Source of the DNA: Aeromicrobium duanguangcaii
Lineage (GTDB): Bacteria > Actinomycetota > Actinomycetes > Propionibacteriales > Nocardioidaceae
DNA length: 64,000 nt
Direction of reading: 5' to 3'
Assembly (NCBI RefSeq): GCF_024508295.1
Contig: NZ_CP101990.1
Coordinates: forward strand, 124,001 to 188,000
Position 1 is the first letter of the stretch. Every line of letters starts with the position of its first letter. The notes under the pieces were generated by a model. That model saw nothing but the letters and a program-made list of their open reading frames with translations, searched no databases and was not told the origin of the DNA. This document shows positions 1 through 9,139 of this stretch, piece by piece. The position numbers and the translations under genes were made by a program.

Positions 1-160
1 AGAACCCGTGGACGTAGATGACGGCGGCCCGCGGCTCGCCCTCGAAGCGTCGGCGGACCAGCGTGGCGCGGATGGCGCCCTCACCGTCGGGGTCGGTGCC
101 CAGGTCCAGCGTCAGCTGCTCGTACGGGTCCTGGAGGATGTCCTCGGTCCAGCCGGTCAT
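1..160 (-). CDS. alpha/beta hydrolase, N-terminal fragment
   Basis: The ATG at 160-158 opens a frame that runs off the left edge of the window, so only about 53 N-terminal residues are present. An AGGAG Shine-Dalgarno lies about five bases upstream. The fragment ends in the strand plus turn AAVIYVHGF, the usual oxyanion-hole region of alpha/beta hydrolases of the lysophospholipase/S33 type. The nucleophile elbow and the rest of the catalytic triad lie outside the window, so the substrate cannot be judged. The gene is divergent from the secreted GH43-like gene to its right. Confidence 0.6.
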   Translation of the reverse strand, partial: MTGWTEDILQDPYEQLTLDLGTDPDGEGAIRATLVRRRFEGEPRAAVIYVHGF

Positions 161-309
161 GGTGCTCCTTGCGACGTCCGTTGGCGCCCCCAGCGTAGGC
201 CGGGAACGGCGCGTCCACGCACTGGTCCTCATAATCACTCGAACGGACGCAGCCCGTGATTAGACTCCGAATCGACCGGCCCGCCGGTCCCTGCATTCGG
301 GAGAAAGCC

Positions 310-1383
310 ATGAATCGTCCGTACCGGCGCCTCGTCCTCGCCGCCGTCTCCGCCGTGGCCGTCCTCGGGGCCGGAGCGCTCACCGCCCCCGCCGCCCAGG
401 CGGCCGGTCCGGACGCCCCGATCCTCACGAAGTGGGCCAATCCGGGCGTGGCCAAGCTGCCGTCGGGCGGCTACGTCATGACCCACACGACCTCGTGGAA
501 CAAGCCGGGCGCCTTCGCCACGGCTCCGCAGCCGAACGGTCCGTGGAAGCGAACCAGCACGACGCTGCTGACCGGCACGCCCGCGTGGGCGAAGTCGGCC
601 AAGCAGAAGCGCACGGTGTGGGCGCCGTCGATCATCCGGGGCACCAACGGCCGGTGGGTGGTCTTCTACTCCGCGCTGGTCCCCGGCCGCGGCTCGCAGC
701 GCTGCATCGGCACGGGCACCTCGACGCGTCTGACCGGGCCGTTCGTCCCCGACGCGCGCCCGCTCTCCTGCTTCAAGGGCAGCGGCACCAAGGCGAAGGA
801 CTTCATCGCGAACGAGGGCACGACGAGCCTGATCGACGCCACTCCCGCCGTGGTGAACGGCCAGACCGTGCTGACCTACAAGACGTCGCACGGGTACACC
901 AAGAAGGGCAAGAAGTACTGGCACACGACGATCCGGATGGTGGCGCTGAACCCGGCCCGGCCGAACCAGGTCATCGCCAATCCGGTCAACCGGAACGGAC
1001 GCAGCGTCCAACTGACCAGCAAGCGCCACCGGTACATCGAGGAGAACCCCTCCCTGATCCACCGCGGTGGCAAGTACGTGCTGTTCACGTCCTGGGGCTG
1101 GTACGGCACGCACGACCGGTACTGGACGCAGTCGCGCACCAACCGGAGCCTGTGGAGCGGCTGGCCCACGACCGCCCGCCGGGTGACCTTCCCGGCGGGC
1201 ACGAACACGTGGGGTCAGGGCAACGGCCAGGCGATCGCCACCTCGCCGGGCACGTGGGCGCTGTTCTGGAACGGCCAGGAGCCCGGGTTCAAGCGTGGGC
1301 AGGGGCCCAAGCACCTCTACGTGGGCAAGCTGGGCTGGAAGAACGGGCATCCGGTCGTCAGCAAGGTGCTGAAACGGCGGTGA
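310..1383 (+). CDS. secreted GH43-like five-bladed propeller protein
   Basis: I take the ATG at 310 as the start because a GGGAGAAA ribosome site precedes it and a clean Sec signal peptide follows (basic MNRPYRR, hydrophobic core, AQA cleavage near residue 31). An in-frame ATG at 256 would bury the signal peptide. The mature part, about 326 residues, has motifs of the GH43/DUF1680-type five-bladed fold: WAPSI, then IDATPAV, repeated Gly/Trp-rich blades and GPWKRTST-like turns. Family enzymes cleave arabinan or xylan side chains. Substrate and catalytic acids cannot be fixed by eye, so it may be a non-catalytic relative. A hairpin terminator follows. Confidence 0.6.
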   Translation: MNRPYRRLVLAAVSAVAVLGAGALTAPAAQAAGPDAPILTKWANPGVAKLPSGGYVMTHTTSWNKPGAFATAPQPNGPWKRTSTTLLTGTPAWAKSAKQKRTVWAPSIIRGTNGRWVVFYSALVPGRGSQRCIGTGTSTRLTGPFVPDARPLSCFKGSGTKAKDFIANEGTTSLIDATPAVVNGQTVLTYKTSHGYTKKGKKYWHTTIRMVALNPARPNQVIANPVNRNGRSVQLTSKRHRYIEENPSLIHRGGKYVLFTSWGWYGTHDRYWTQSRTNRSLWSGWPTTARRVTFPAGTNTWGQGNGQAIATSPGTWALFWNGQEPGFKRGQGPKHLYVGKLGWKNGHPVVSKVLKRR

Positions 1384-1406
1384 TCCCGGCGCGCTGAGCG
1401 TCCGCG

Positions 1407-1438
1407 ACGGCGGGCAGGGCTGAGGCCCTGTCCGCCGT
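1407..1438 (+). terminator. rho-independent terminator after the GH43-like gene
   Basis: A 14-bp stem (one G-T wobble) pairs 1407-1420 with 1425-1438 around a TGAG loop. It is followed by TCTG rather than a long T-run, as is common in high-GC actinomycetes. Confidence 0.6.
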
Positions 1439-1464
1439 TCTGCGTCGTCCGACATGGTGGACCC

Positions 1465-2772
1465 ATGAGTAGTTCGGCACCTCAGACGCTGAGGATCATG
1501 GACTTCGCCCTCCGGGTGGGCGAGATGCTGCTGTCCAACGGCGCCGGAACGGCCGACGTGTCGGCCACGATGTCGTCGATCTGCCACCACCTCGGACTGC
1601 GCGGCACCTACGTCGACGTCACCCACATCATGCTGACGATGGTCCACGACCAGGAGCTCGACGAGCCGCCGCTGCTGCTGCGTCGCAACGTCGTCCGCCG
1701 CGAGACCGACTTCGAGGACGTCACCGCCGTCGACCGGCTGGTCGCCGAGCTGCTCGCGAACGAGATCGATCTCGACGAGGCGCGGTCGCGCCTCTCGGCG
1801 ATCGCCACCAGTGGTCACGCGCGACCTCGCGCGGTCGTGATCGGGTCCTCGGGCCTGGTCGGTGCCGGCGTGGCGCTGATGCTCGGCGGCGGGTTGTTCG
1901 TCAGTCTCACCGCTTTCGTCGCGGCGGTCGCCATCGAGCTGCTCCGGCGTCCGCTGGAGGTGCGCCGCCTGCCCGACTTCTACATCCAGGTCGTCGGTGG
2001 GCTCTGTGCCTCGCTGATCGCCGTGTCGGCCGCGGCGCTCTCGCTGCCCGCGCCGCCGTCGTTGGTCATCGCGGCCAACATCGTCGTGCTGCTGGCCGGG
2101 CTGGGCCTCATGGGCGCGATCCAGGACGCGCTGACGGGCTACCACCTCACGGCCGTGGCGCGGCTGCTCGAGGTCCTGCTGGCCACCGCCGGCATCGTGG
2201 CGGGCGTCAGTGGCGGCCTGATGGTGGGCCGGATGCTCGGCGTCGACCTCGGCTCGGGGACGATCTGGCCCGACCTGTCACACCTGCCGTACGTGACCAT
2301 CGGCGCGGGCATCGCCGCCGCCGGTTTCGCGGTGGCGTCGTACGCCCCGTGGTCGTCGGTGCCCGCGATCGCCGTGATCGGAGCGGCCGCCGGCGCCCTG
2401 GCGTCGGCCCTCGTGCAGAACGGGCTCGACCGGCCCTGGGGCGCGGCGATCGCGGCCTTCGTCATCGGTGTGGTCAGCTACCCGGCGTCGCGCTGGCTGC
2501 GGGTGCCGGCCTTGGTCATGGTCGTCCCGGCGATCGTGCCGCTGCTGCCCGGTCTGACGATCTATCGCTCGCTGGCCCAGTTGGCCGAGGAGAACCTCTC
2601 GGGCATCTCCTCGGGCATCACCGCCACGGCCGTCGCGGTCGCGCTGGCGGCGGGCGTGATCCTGGGTGAGTACGCCGCCCAGCCGCTCGGGCGCGAGACC
2701 CGCCGGCTCGAGCGCCGGCTCTCCGGACCGCGGCTCGTGGGCCCGTTCCGCGCCAAGTCGAAACGGAAGTGA
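1465..2772 (+). CDS. ThrE-type threonine/serine exporter
   Basis: The 435-residue protein has the two-part ThrE layout. A soluble N-terminal stretch (about residues 1-120) begins with the family signature around ALRVGEMLLSNGAGTADV. About ten hydrophobic helices follow, ending near residue 415, with a basic tail. In Corynebacterium this family exports threonine and serine by proton motive force. Both halves (DUF1212-like and DUF3815-like) are fused here, as is usual in actinobacteria. The gene stands alone between a terminator and the acyl-CoA dehydrogenase promoter. The exact substrate is an inference from the family. Confidence 0.8.
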   Translation: MSSSAPQTLRIMDFALRVGEMLLSNGAGTADVSATMSSICHHLGLRGTYVDVTHIMLTMVHDQELDEPPLLLRRNVVRRETDFEDVTAVDRLVAELLANEIDLDEARSRLSAIATSGHARPRAVVIGSSGLVGAGVALMLGGGLFVSLTAFVAAVAIELLRRPLEVRRLPDFYIQVVGGLCASLIAVSAAALSLPAPPSLVIAANIVVLLAGLGLMGAIQDALTGYHLTAVARLLEVLLATAGIVAGVSGGLMVGRMLGVDLGSGTIWPDLSHLPYVTIGAGIAAAGFAVASYAPWSSVPAIAVIGAAAGALASALVQNGLDRPWGAAIAAFVIGVVSYPASRWLRVPALVMVVPAIVPLLPGLTIYRSLAQLAEENLSGISSGITATAVAVALAAGVILGEYAAQPLGRETRRLERRLSGPRLVGPFRAKSKRK

Positions 2773-2800
2773 CTCGCTGGTGTCAACGGGAGTTGCACAG

Positions 2801-2826
2801 TATTCTCACCGGTAAGCAAGCGCTTA
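2801..2826 (+). promoter_or_regulatory. promoter and operator of the acyl-CoA dehydrogenase pair
   Basis: A -10-like TATTCT lies at 2801-2806. Just downstream, at 2813-2826, is the inverted repeat TAAGC-N4-GCTTA, which would overlap the transcription start. CAAGCGCTT-type palindromes like this are typical TetR-family operators at fatty-acid and steroid catabolism genes. No TetR gene is adjacent. The regulator is unknown. Confidence 0.45.
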
Positions 2827-2842
2827 GTGCGAAGGGGCACTC

Positions 2843-3958
<1,116 letters not shown>

Positions 3959-3959
3959 C

Positions 3960-5060
3960 ATGGACTTCACCATCGATTCGGAGCAGAAGGCTCTCGTCAA
4001 GGCCGTCCGCGGTCTGATCACCAACGTCTACGAGTCCTCCGAGGCGCGCCGCGAGGCCACCGCGACGGACCCGGGCTTCACCGCGTGGGAGAAGCTCGCC
4101 GAGATGGGCGTGCTGAGCCTGCCGTTCGAGGCCACCCCCGTCGAGGTCTCGCTGGCCGCCGAGGAGCTGGGCAAGGTCATCGCGCCCGAGCCGTTCGTCG
4201 AGGCGATCGTCCTGGCCGGCGGCCTCATCGACGCGCTGGGCACCGACGAGCAGAAGAAGCAGTACCTCGACGCCGTGGCCGGTGGCGAGATCCTGCCGAT
4301 CCTGGCGTGGATGGAGCCCGGTCGCCGCTGGTCGGCCGACGCGTCCGCGGTGACGTTCGCCGACGGCGTGCTCAACGGCGTCAAGGCCCCGGTCGTCCAG
4401 GCCGAGCGCGCCGATCTGCTGCTCGTCACCGCCGCGCTGCCCGAGGGCGGCACGGGCGTGTTCCTGGTCGAGGGCGCCACGGCGGTCGAGACCACGATCA
4501 CCAACGACGGCGGTCGCGCGGCCACCGTGACGTTCGGCGACACCCCCGCGGTGCAGCTGGGCGAGGGCGGCGACCAGACCGCCGCGATCGAGATCGCGCT
4601 GAACCGCGCTCGCATCGCCTACGCGCACGAGGCCCTCGGCGCGATGGAGACGGCGCTGACCACGACGGTCGGCTACCTCAAGACGCGCAAGCAGTTCGGC
4701 GTCACGCTGAACACGTTCCAGGCGCTGAACCACCGCGCCGCCGACATGTACGTGGCGCTCGAGCTGGCCCGCAGCACCATCATGTGGGCCACGATCGTCG
4801 CGGCCGACGAGGACACGACGCCCGAGCAGCTGGCCACCGCGGCCTCGCACTCGGCGCTGCAGGTCAGCGTCGCGGGCAGCCACATCGGCCTGGACTCGAT
4901 CCAGCTGCACGGTGGCATCGGCATGACCGCCGAGTACTCGGTCGGCCACTACGCCAGCCGCCTCATCGCGATCCAGCACCTGATCGGCGACGCGGACTTC
5001 CACCGCGCGCGCCTTGCCGCCACCGTCGGCGACCACGACGTGTTCGACCCGATCGGCTGA
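3960..5060 (+). CDS. acyl-CoA dehydrogenase, subunit 2
   Basis: Second acyl-CoA dehydrogenase (366 residues), ATG one base after the upstream stop, so translation is almost certainly coupled. It is shorter in the middle beta domain than its partner and keeps the C-terminal LHGGIGMTAEYSVGHY and RKQFGVTLNTFQALNHRAADM segments. Such reduced paralogues usually form alpha2beta2 enzymes in which each dimer has one complete active site. I see no Glu at the usual C-terminal base position, which fits a structural or FAD-contributing subunit, but this is inference. The unit ends at a strong bidirectional hairpin shared with the opposing lipoate ligase gene. Confidence 0.82.
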   Translation: MDFTIDSEQKALVKAVRGLITNVYESSEARREATATDPGFTAWEKLAEMGVLSLPFEATPVEVSLAAEELGKVIAPEPFVEAIVLAGGLIDALGTDEQKKQYLDAVAGGEILPILAWMEPGRRWSADASAVTFADGVLNGVKAPVVQAERADLLLVTAALPEGGTGVFLVEGATAVETTITNDGGRAATVTFGDTPAVQLGEGGDQTAAIEIALNRARIAYAHEALGAMETALTTTVGYLKTRKQFGVTLNTFQALNHRAADMYVALELARSTIMWATIVAADEDTTPEQLATAASHSALQVSVAGSHIGLDSIQLHGGIGMTAEYSVGHYASRLIAIQHLIGDADFHRARLAATVGDHDVFDPIG

Positions 5061-5081
5061 GTCTCGGCTCCACCGCACGCA

Positions 5082-5120
5082 AGAACCGCCCCTGACCCTC
5101 CTCGGGTCAGGGGCGGTTCT
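5082..5120. terminator. bidirectional terminator between convergent genes
   Basis: A perfect 17-bp stem pairs 5082-5098 with 5104-5120 around a five-base TCCTC loop. It sits between the stops of the acyl-CoA dehydrogenase unit and of the lipoate ligase gene, so it can serve both strands. Confidence 0.8.
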
Positions 5121-5131
5121 GCGTCACGGGG

Positions 5132-6181
5132 TCACGGGACGCGGTGGGTCCACTCCGGCGTCGAGAACTTGGCGTCGACGAGCTCGCGCGCCTCGGCCAG
5201 CTCGGCCTCGGTGTAGTCCGACTCGTGCGTGGCGTAGCGGCGACGGAACGTCTGCAGGAACGCGTCGATGATCGCGTCGCGCGACAGGCCGGTCTGCGAG
5301 CGCATGGGGTCGACGCGCTTGTTGGCCGACCGGGTGCCCTTGTCACTCATCTTCTCGCGGCCGATCCGCAGGACCTCGGCCATCTTGTCGGCGTCGATGT
5401 CGTAGGCCATCGTGACGTGGTGCAGGACCGCGCCGGCCGCGAGCCGCTTCTGCGCCGCTCCACCGATCTTGCCCGCGTCGCTGGCGATGTCGTTGAGCGG
5501 CACGAAGTGCGCCTTCACGCCCACCTCGGCCAGCGCCTCGATCACCCAGTCGTCCAGGAACGAGTACGAGCGCTCGAAGCTCAGGCCCTCGACGAGCGAG
5601 TTCGGGACCACGAGCGAGTAGGTGATGGTGTTGCCCGGCTCCATGAACATCGCCCCGCCGCCGGACACGCGCCGCACGACGTTGATGCCGTGCTTGGCCG
5701 CACCCTCGGGATCGATCTCGTTGGCATAGCTCTGGAACGAGCCGATGACGACCAGCGGGCTGTCCCAGTCCCAGAACCGGAACGTCGGGGGACGGGTGCC
5801 CTCGGCGACCTCGCGGCCGATGACCTCGTCGAGCGCCACGTGCATCGCCGGGTCCATCGTGACCGGGCCGATGACGTCGAAGGTGTGGTCGTGCCAGCCG
5901 GTGGCCTTGCCCAGGGCGCGCCGCACGGCGATGCCGACGGCCTCGGGGGTGAACCCGATGAAGGCGGTGTGGGAGTCCACCGCGCCCTCGATGGCGGACG
6001 TGAGCTGTTCGACGGAGGCGTCCACGGACAGCCCCGTCAGGGCCGCATTGATGTCGAGGAGCGCCTCTTCGGGCTCGAGGAAGAAGTCCCCCGAGACGCT
6101 GACGTCGCTCAATCGGTCGTTGTGTACTTCCAGGTCGACCGCGACGAGCTTGCCGCCGGGGACCTTGTATTCACCACGCAT
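5132..6181 (-). CDS. lipoate-protein ligase with N-terminal accessory domain (permuted order)
   Basis: The 349-residue protein carries a BPL/LplA catalytic domain from about residue 105 on (RRVSGGGAMFMEPGN, then DAGKIGGAAQ with the lysine expected to contact lipoyl-AMP). It ligates lipoate to E2 or GcvH proteins. Residues 1-80 (YKVPGGKLVAVDLEV, SGDFFLEPEE) match the small domain that lies at the C-terminus of E. coli LplA or is the separate LplB protein in archaea. Here it is at the N-terminus. No clear Shine-Dalgarno is seen, and a hairpin ends 12 bases upstream of the ATG. The function call is firm; the exact substrate (lipoate or octanoate) is not. Confidence 0.82.
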   Translation of the reverse strand: MRGEYKVPGGKLVAVDLEVHNDRLSDVSVSGDFFLEPEEALLDINAALTGLSVDASVEQLTSAIEGAVDSHTAFIGFTPEAVGIAVRRALGKATGWHDHTFDVIGPVTMDPAMHVALDEVIGREVAEGTRPPTFRFWDWDSPLVVIGSFQSYANEIDPEGAAKHGINVVRRVSGGGAMFMEPGNTITYSLVVPNSLVEGLSFERSYSFLDDWVIEALAEVGVKAHFVPLNDIASDAGKIGGAAQKRLAAGAVLHHVTMAYDIDADKMAEVLRIGREKMSDKGTRSANKRVDPMRSQTGLSRDAIIDAFLQTFRRRYATHESDYTEAELAEARELVDAKFSTPEWTHRVP

Positions 6182-6191
6182 GTTCGCGTCA

Positions 6192-6225
6192 ACGCCCGCC
6201 GGACGCAGATGCTTCCGGCGGGCGT
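6192..6225 (-). terminator. hairpin between the DUF6458 gene and the lipoate ligase start
   Basis: An 11-bp GC-rich stem pairs 6192-6202 with 6215-6225 around a 12-base loop. It follows the DUF6458 stop by about 20 bases and ends about 12 bases before the lipoate ligase ATG. It may be a terminator for the first gene or a leader structure hiding the ribosome site of the second. Confidence 0.5.
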
Positions 6226-6245
6226 GGAGGCGCGGTGGTGACGGG

Positions 6246-6458
6246 TCAGCGTGCAGGCGGGAGGTCGTCGCGCCCGCCGTCGCGGACGCCGCGGTCGCGC
6301 TGCGAGTTGACGATGAGCGTGAGCACGATGCCCAGCGCGCCGGCGGCCATCAGGATGTAGCCGATCATGGTGAGGTCGATGCCGGAGATGGTGTCCTGCA
6401 CCGCGAACGCGAGGATCGCGCCGATGGCGATGAGAGCAATGGAGCCACCGAAGTACAT
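6246..6458 (-). CDS. DUF6458 small membrane protein
   Basis: A 70-residue protein starting MYFGGSIALIAIGAILAFAV. It has two membrane helices (about residues 5-20 and 30-50) separated by a short DISGIDL-like turn (here DTISGIDLTMIG), which matches the actinobacterial DUF6458 pattern. The C-terminus is short, charged and rich in Arg and Asp. I chose the ATG at 6458 because the family begins there; the longer in-frame extension upstream is not membrane-like. A GGGAAGGGA stretch could serve as ribosome site. Function unknown; such proteins are often single genes. Confidence 0.7.
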   Translation of the reverse strand: MYFGGSIALIAIGAILAFAVQDTISGIDLTMIGYILMAAGALGIVLTLIVNSQRDRGVRDGGRDDLPPAR

Positions 6459-6659
6459 GTCAGGGTCCCTTCCCTTGGGGACGGTCCGCGCGAGTGCGCA
6501 GGCCGTTTTGTCTCGGACGACGGTCGCACGGATCGGCGAAGTCCGCATCTGCTGGCGGCTGGACACGGCGCGAAACTGGTACCGGTACCCGGAGAGCCTC
6601 TCGGAACAGCTGAAGGGAGCGGGTCGGAAAACCGGGGGGGGGGGCATGCGGCCGTGATG
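6459..6659. other. intergenic stretch with an 11-G tract
   Basis: About 200 bases without a gene between the DUF6458 start and the stop of the DUF6308-like gene. It should hold the DUF6458 promoter, though I cannot place one with confidence. A run of eleven G lies at 6634-6644, 15 bases downstream of the DUF6308-like stop. Confidence 0.4.
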
Positions 6660-7328
6660 TCAGCTCTGTGTCCACGTCAGCATGTCGAGCAGCCGCAGGT
6701 CCGACAGTTGCTCGACTGTCTCCGCGTGATCGGGGTGGGTCGTGGCCACGTGCGTCCGGAGGGCCGCGAGCCCGGCGGTACTGGCCACGAGGTCACGGCG
6801 GATGGCTTCCCAGAAGATGCGCTTCACGGGACCGAGGTCAGGGCGAGCTGCCACTGACTCCCGCGCCGAGACGGCCGCAGCGGACCGATACAAACCCATG
6901 AGTCTGCTGTCGAGGATCGGGTACATTCGCGGCCGCATCAGGAAGAGCACTTTCGAGATCTTTGCGGTGCCGACGTACTTAGGCGCGTCGTCCGCGAAGT
7001 GCCTCCATAGGCAGAGTGCCGCGTCGTAAAGACCGTCCTCGACGATGGGATCGGCGTTCCGCAGATCGGCATCGATGGGCACCAGACGCCATGGGGCTGA
7101 GGCACCCCTTCTCGTGAACCAGGCGGATTGCTCCTCGCTGATCCGGGAACTGATCTTTCGGGTCGCCTTGACCGCCGGTGGAGTGATGGTGTCGGCAAGC
7201 GTTCCGGCGAGCACGTCGTAGTGTGCGATCGTCCCGCCGTGGCGAAGCAGATAGTTCACGATGATTTCGGCGGGGTTCTGCACCGATCGACCGGCGACCG
7301 TCACGGTGTCGGCCTTTGGCGTATCCAT
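6660..7328 (-). CDS. DUF6308-like protein of unknown function
   Basis: A 222-residue soluble protein, starting MDTPKADTVTVAG at the ATG at 7328. The frame stays open further upstream toward the tRNA but has no sensible start there. The C-terminal half has SKVLFLMRPRMYPILDSRL and ends LLDMLTWTQS, which resembles the KLLARKRPRLIPVYDS and VLDxxLW pattern of DUF6308 proteins. No catalytic motif is evident. The gene lies 155 bases downstream of tRNA-Ser(GGA) on the same strand. Its codon use and base composition look less GC-rich than the neighbours, so it may be an acquired gene beside a tRNA. The family call is moderate. Confidence 0.55.
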   Translation of the reverse strand: MDTPKADTVTVAGRSVQNPAEIIVNYLLRHGGTIAHYDVLAGTLADTITPPAVKATRKISSRISEEQSAWFTRRGASAPWRLVPIDADLRNADPIVEDGLYDAALCLWRHFADDAPKYVGTAKISKVLFLMRPRMYPILDSRLMGLYRSAAAVSARESVAARPDLGPVKRIFWEAIRRDLVASTAGLAALRTHVATTHPDHAETVEQLSDLRLLDMLTWTQS

Positions 7329-7437
7329 GACCGGAACATAGCGAGGTCGGACGCTGCGGAAGAGCTGTTCGATGAAATCCTCACTTCGGCTGGGCCGGTG
7401 GGATGCAGTGTCCACTTCGCCAAGTGCCAGAACGACG

Positions 7438-7480
7438 AAACCGGCACCCGAGATCTGCTGCGATCTCAAGGCACCGGCTT
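7438..7480 (-). terminator. imperfect hairpin downstream of tRNA-Ser(GGA)
   Basis: An imperfect inverted repeat (CCGG and GAGATC arms around a GCAGCA loop) follows the tRNA 3' end on the minus strand, and the run TTTCGTCGTT follows it. It plausibly ends the tRNA transcript before the DUF6308-like gene. Confidence 0.35.
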
Positions 7481-7483
7481 CGG

Positions 7484-7571
7484 TGGCGGAGGATAGGGGA
7501 TTCGAACCCCTGAGAGCTTTCACTCAACCCGCTTTCCAAGCGAGCGCACTAGGCCACTATGCGAATCCTCC
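7484..7571 (-). tRNA. tRNA-Ser (anticodon GGA)
   Basis: The 88-base sequence folds as a class II tRNA. The acceptor pairs GGAGGAT with ATCCTCC, followed by a G discriminator and an encoded CCA. The anticodon loop is TTGGAAA, giving GGA. There is a long variable arm and a T-loop TTCGAAT. Confidence 0.95.
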
Positions 7572-7624
7572 GCCGGAGAGTCTACGTGGGCCGCGCTGCG
7601 CGCGGCGAATCGGCCCCGTCCCGG

Positions 7625-9139
7625 TCAGTCGTCGGTCTGTCCCGGGCACGGATCGTCGTACAACGCGTTGACACTCGTGGTGACGCCCAGGGCCTCCGCG
7701 CGGCTGCGACCGAGGTTCCACTCGAGCCAGTTCCCCGGCTCGGGCCGGACCGTCGTCAGCACGCAGTCGCGGTCGGCGCCGAGGCGCGACTCGAGGGTCG
7801 GCACGGCGTCGTCGGACAGCTGCGCGAGGAAGTACCAGTCGACCTTGCCGGTGGACTCGTAGCGGTCGAGGTTGTGGTCGGCGATCCACGCGTCGGGGTT
7901 GATGGCGGCGATCCCGAGCAGCAGCGCCACGCCGCTGAGCAGTCCGAACCGCGGCAGCCAGGTGCCCCGCAACCGCCAGCCCGCCGCGAGGGTGGCCAGC
8001 ACCAGCAGGCCCAGCCAGCCCTCGAAGACGTCCACCAGCAGTCGCAGCTGGGTGAAGCCGTACGCCTCCTGGTAGAGCGACATCCGGTGGAGTGCCGACG
8101 CCACCACCAGCAGCGTCATCACGCACAGCAGGCCGAGGGCACCCCTCAGCCAGGCCCGGTCGGTCACCGTCTCGCGCGGGGCCTTGCGCGAGGCCGCCCA
8201 GACGACCAGCAAGGTCAGCGCCGTGGCGACCGTCAGCTGCCCGAAGCCCTGGTGCACGTACTCGGCGTAGGTCAGCCCCGTGGTCCGCTCGAAGTAGGCG
8301 CGACCGCCGAAGATGGCGGCGGCCTGCGCCACCAGGAACGCGATGAACACCGCGTCGATCACCAGCACCGGCACGAGCCACTCGAAGCGCTTCGCCACGG
8401 GGCGGCTGTCCCACCGCACGGTCTCGACCCGAGGGGGATTCAGTGCCAAGTAGGCGCCGGCCAGCGCGATGCCCGCGATGGCGACGGCCACGAACAGCCG
8501 GACCGCGAAGTCGGCCGAACCGAGGTCGGGCACCAGAGCGCCGAACCACTCGGCGAAGAGAGCGTCTGCCGACATGAACAGAGCGGCGAACACCACGACA
8601 CCGAGCACCGACCACAGGACCGTGCGGAGCACGGCGATGCCGTTGCCGGTCCCGGTCAGGGTCCGCAGCGTGCGGCTCAGCCACGGCAGGCCGCGCAGAC
8701 CGGCCAGGGGCCACGCCATCGCCGAGATCACGAATGCCGGCACCCGGCGTGCGCCGGTGAGGGCAACGGTCGCGAGGCCGCCGCCGGCCATCAGGCACAA
8801 GATGACGATCCACTCGGCGTCGCGGATCACCGCGACCGAGGCCAAGGCCGTGCACAGCGCCGCGCAGGCGATGGTGAACGGCTCACGGCGCCGGGGGCTC
8901 GCGAACAGCATCAGCAGCCCGGCGGCCATCAGCACCAGGAAGGTGCCCACCCCGAGGTCGTTGAACGGCAACGCGATGCCGGCCAGGACGCCCACCCCGA
9001 GCGCCCAGCCGAGCAGGCGCGGTCGTCCGGGCGTGCCGCGGTCGGGCCAGAAGCCGCCGAAGAGCGAGTCGGTCATGGACGGCAGCGGCGTCAGAGGCGG
9101 CTGCGGGGGCGGTGACGCGGGCGAGCAGGTCGAGGCCAC
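7625..9139 (-). CDS. DUF4153/DUF4173 membrane protein (alternative internal start)
   Basis: This is the same reading frame as the kinase, taken from the internal GTG at 9139. The AAGGAG at 9151-9146 sits six bases upstream, the best ribosome site in the locus. The resulting 504-residue protein would begin with a short Pro-rich segment and MTDSLFGGFWPDRG, followed by about 11 membrane helices. It carries the DUF4173 landmark RAYFERTTGLTYAEYVHQGF and a soluble C-terminal tail with two Cys. Function is unknown; family members often sit beside two-component systems. I annotate it separately because the strong internal start suggests independent translation. Confidence 0.6.
   Translation of the reverse strand: MASTCSPASPPPQPPLTPLPSMTDSLFGGFWPDRGTPGRPRLLGWALGVGVLAGIALPFNDLGVGTFLVLMAAGLLMLFASPRRREPFTIACAALCTALASVAVIRDAEWIVILCLMAGGGLATVALTGARRVPAFVISAMAWPLAGLRGLPWLSRTLRTLTGTGNGIAVLRTVLWSVLGVVVFAALFMSADALFAEWFGALVPDLGSADFAVRLFVAVAIAGIALAGAYLALNPPRVETVRWDSRPVAKRFEWLVPVLVIDAVFIAFLVAQAAAIFGGRAYFERTTGLTYAEYVHQGFGQLTVATALTLLVVWAASRKAPRETVTDRAWLRGALGLLCVMTLLVVASALHRMSLYQEAYGFTQLRLLVDVFEGWLGLLVLATLAAGWRLRGTWLPRFGLLSGVALLLGIAAINPDAWIADHNLDRYESTGKVDWYFLAQLSDDAVPTLESRLGADRDCVLTTVRPEPGNWLEWNLGRSRAEALGVTTSVNALYDDPCPGQTDD

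Noticed and set aside
7329-7523. Upstream extension of the DUF6308-like frame into the tRNA-Ser
   Set aside because: It would overlap the tRNA and has no ribosome site; the family-like sequence begins near MDTPK.
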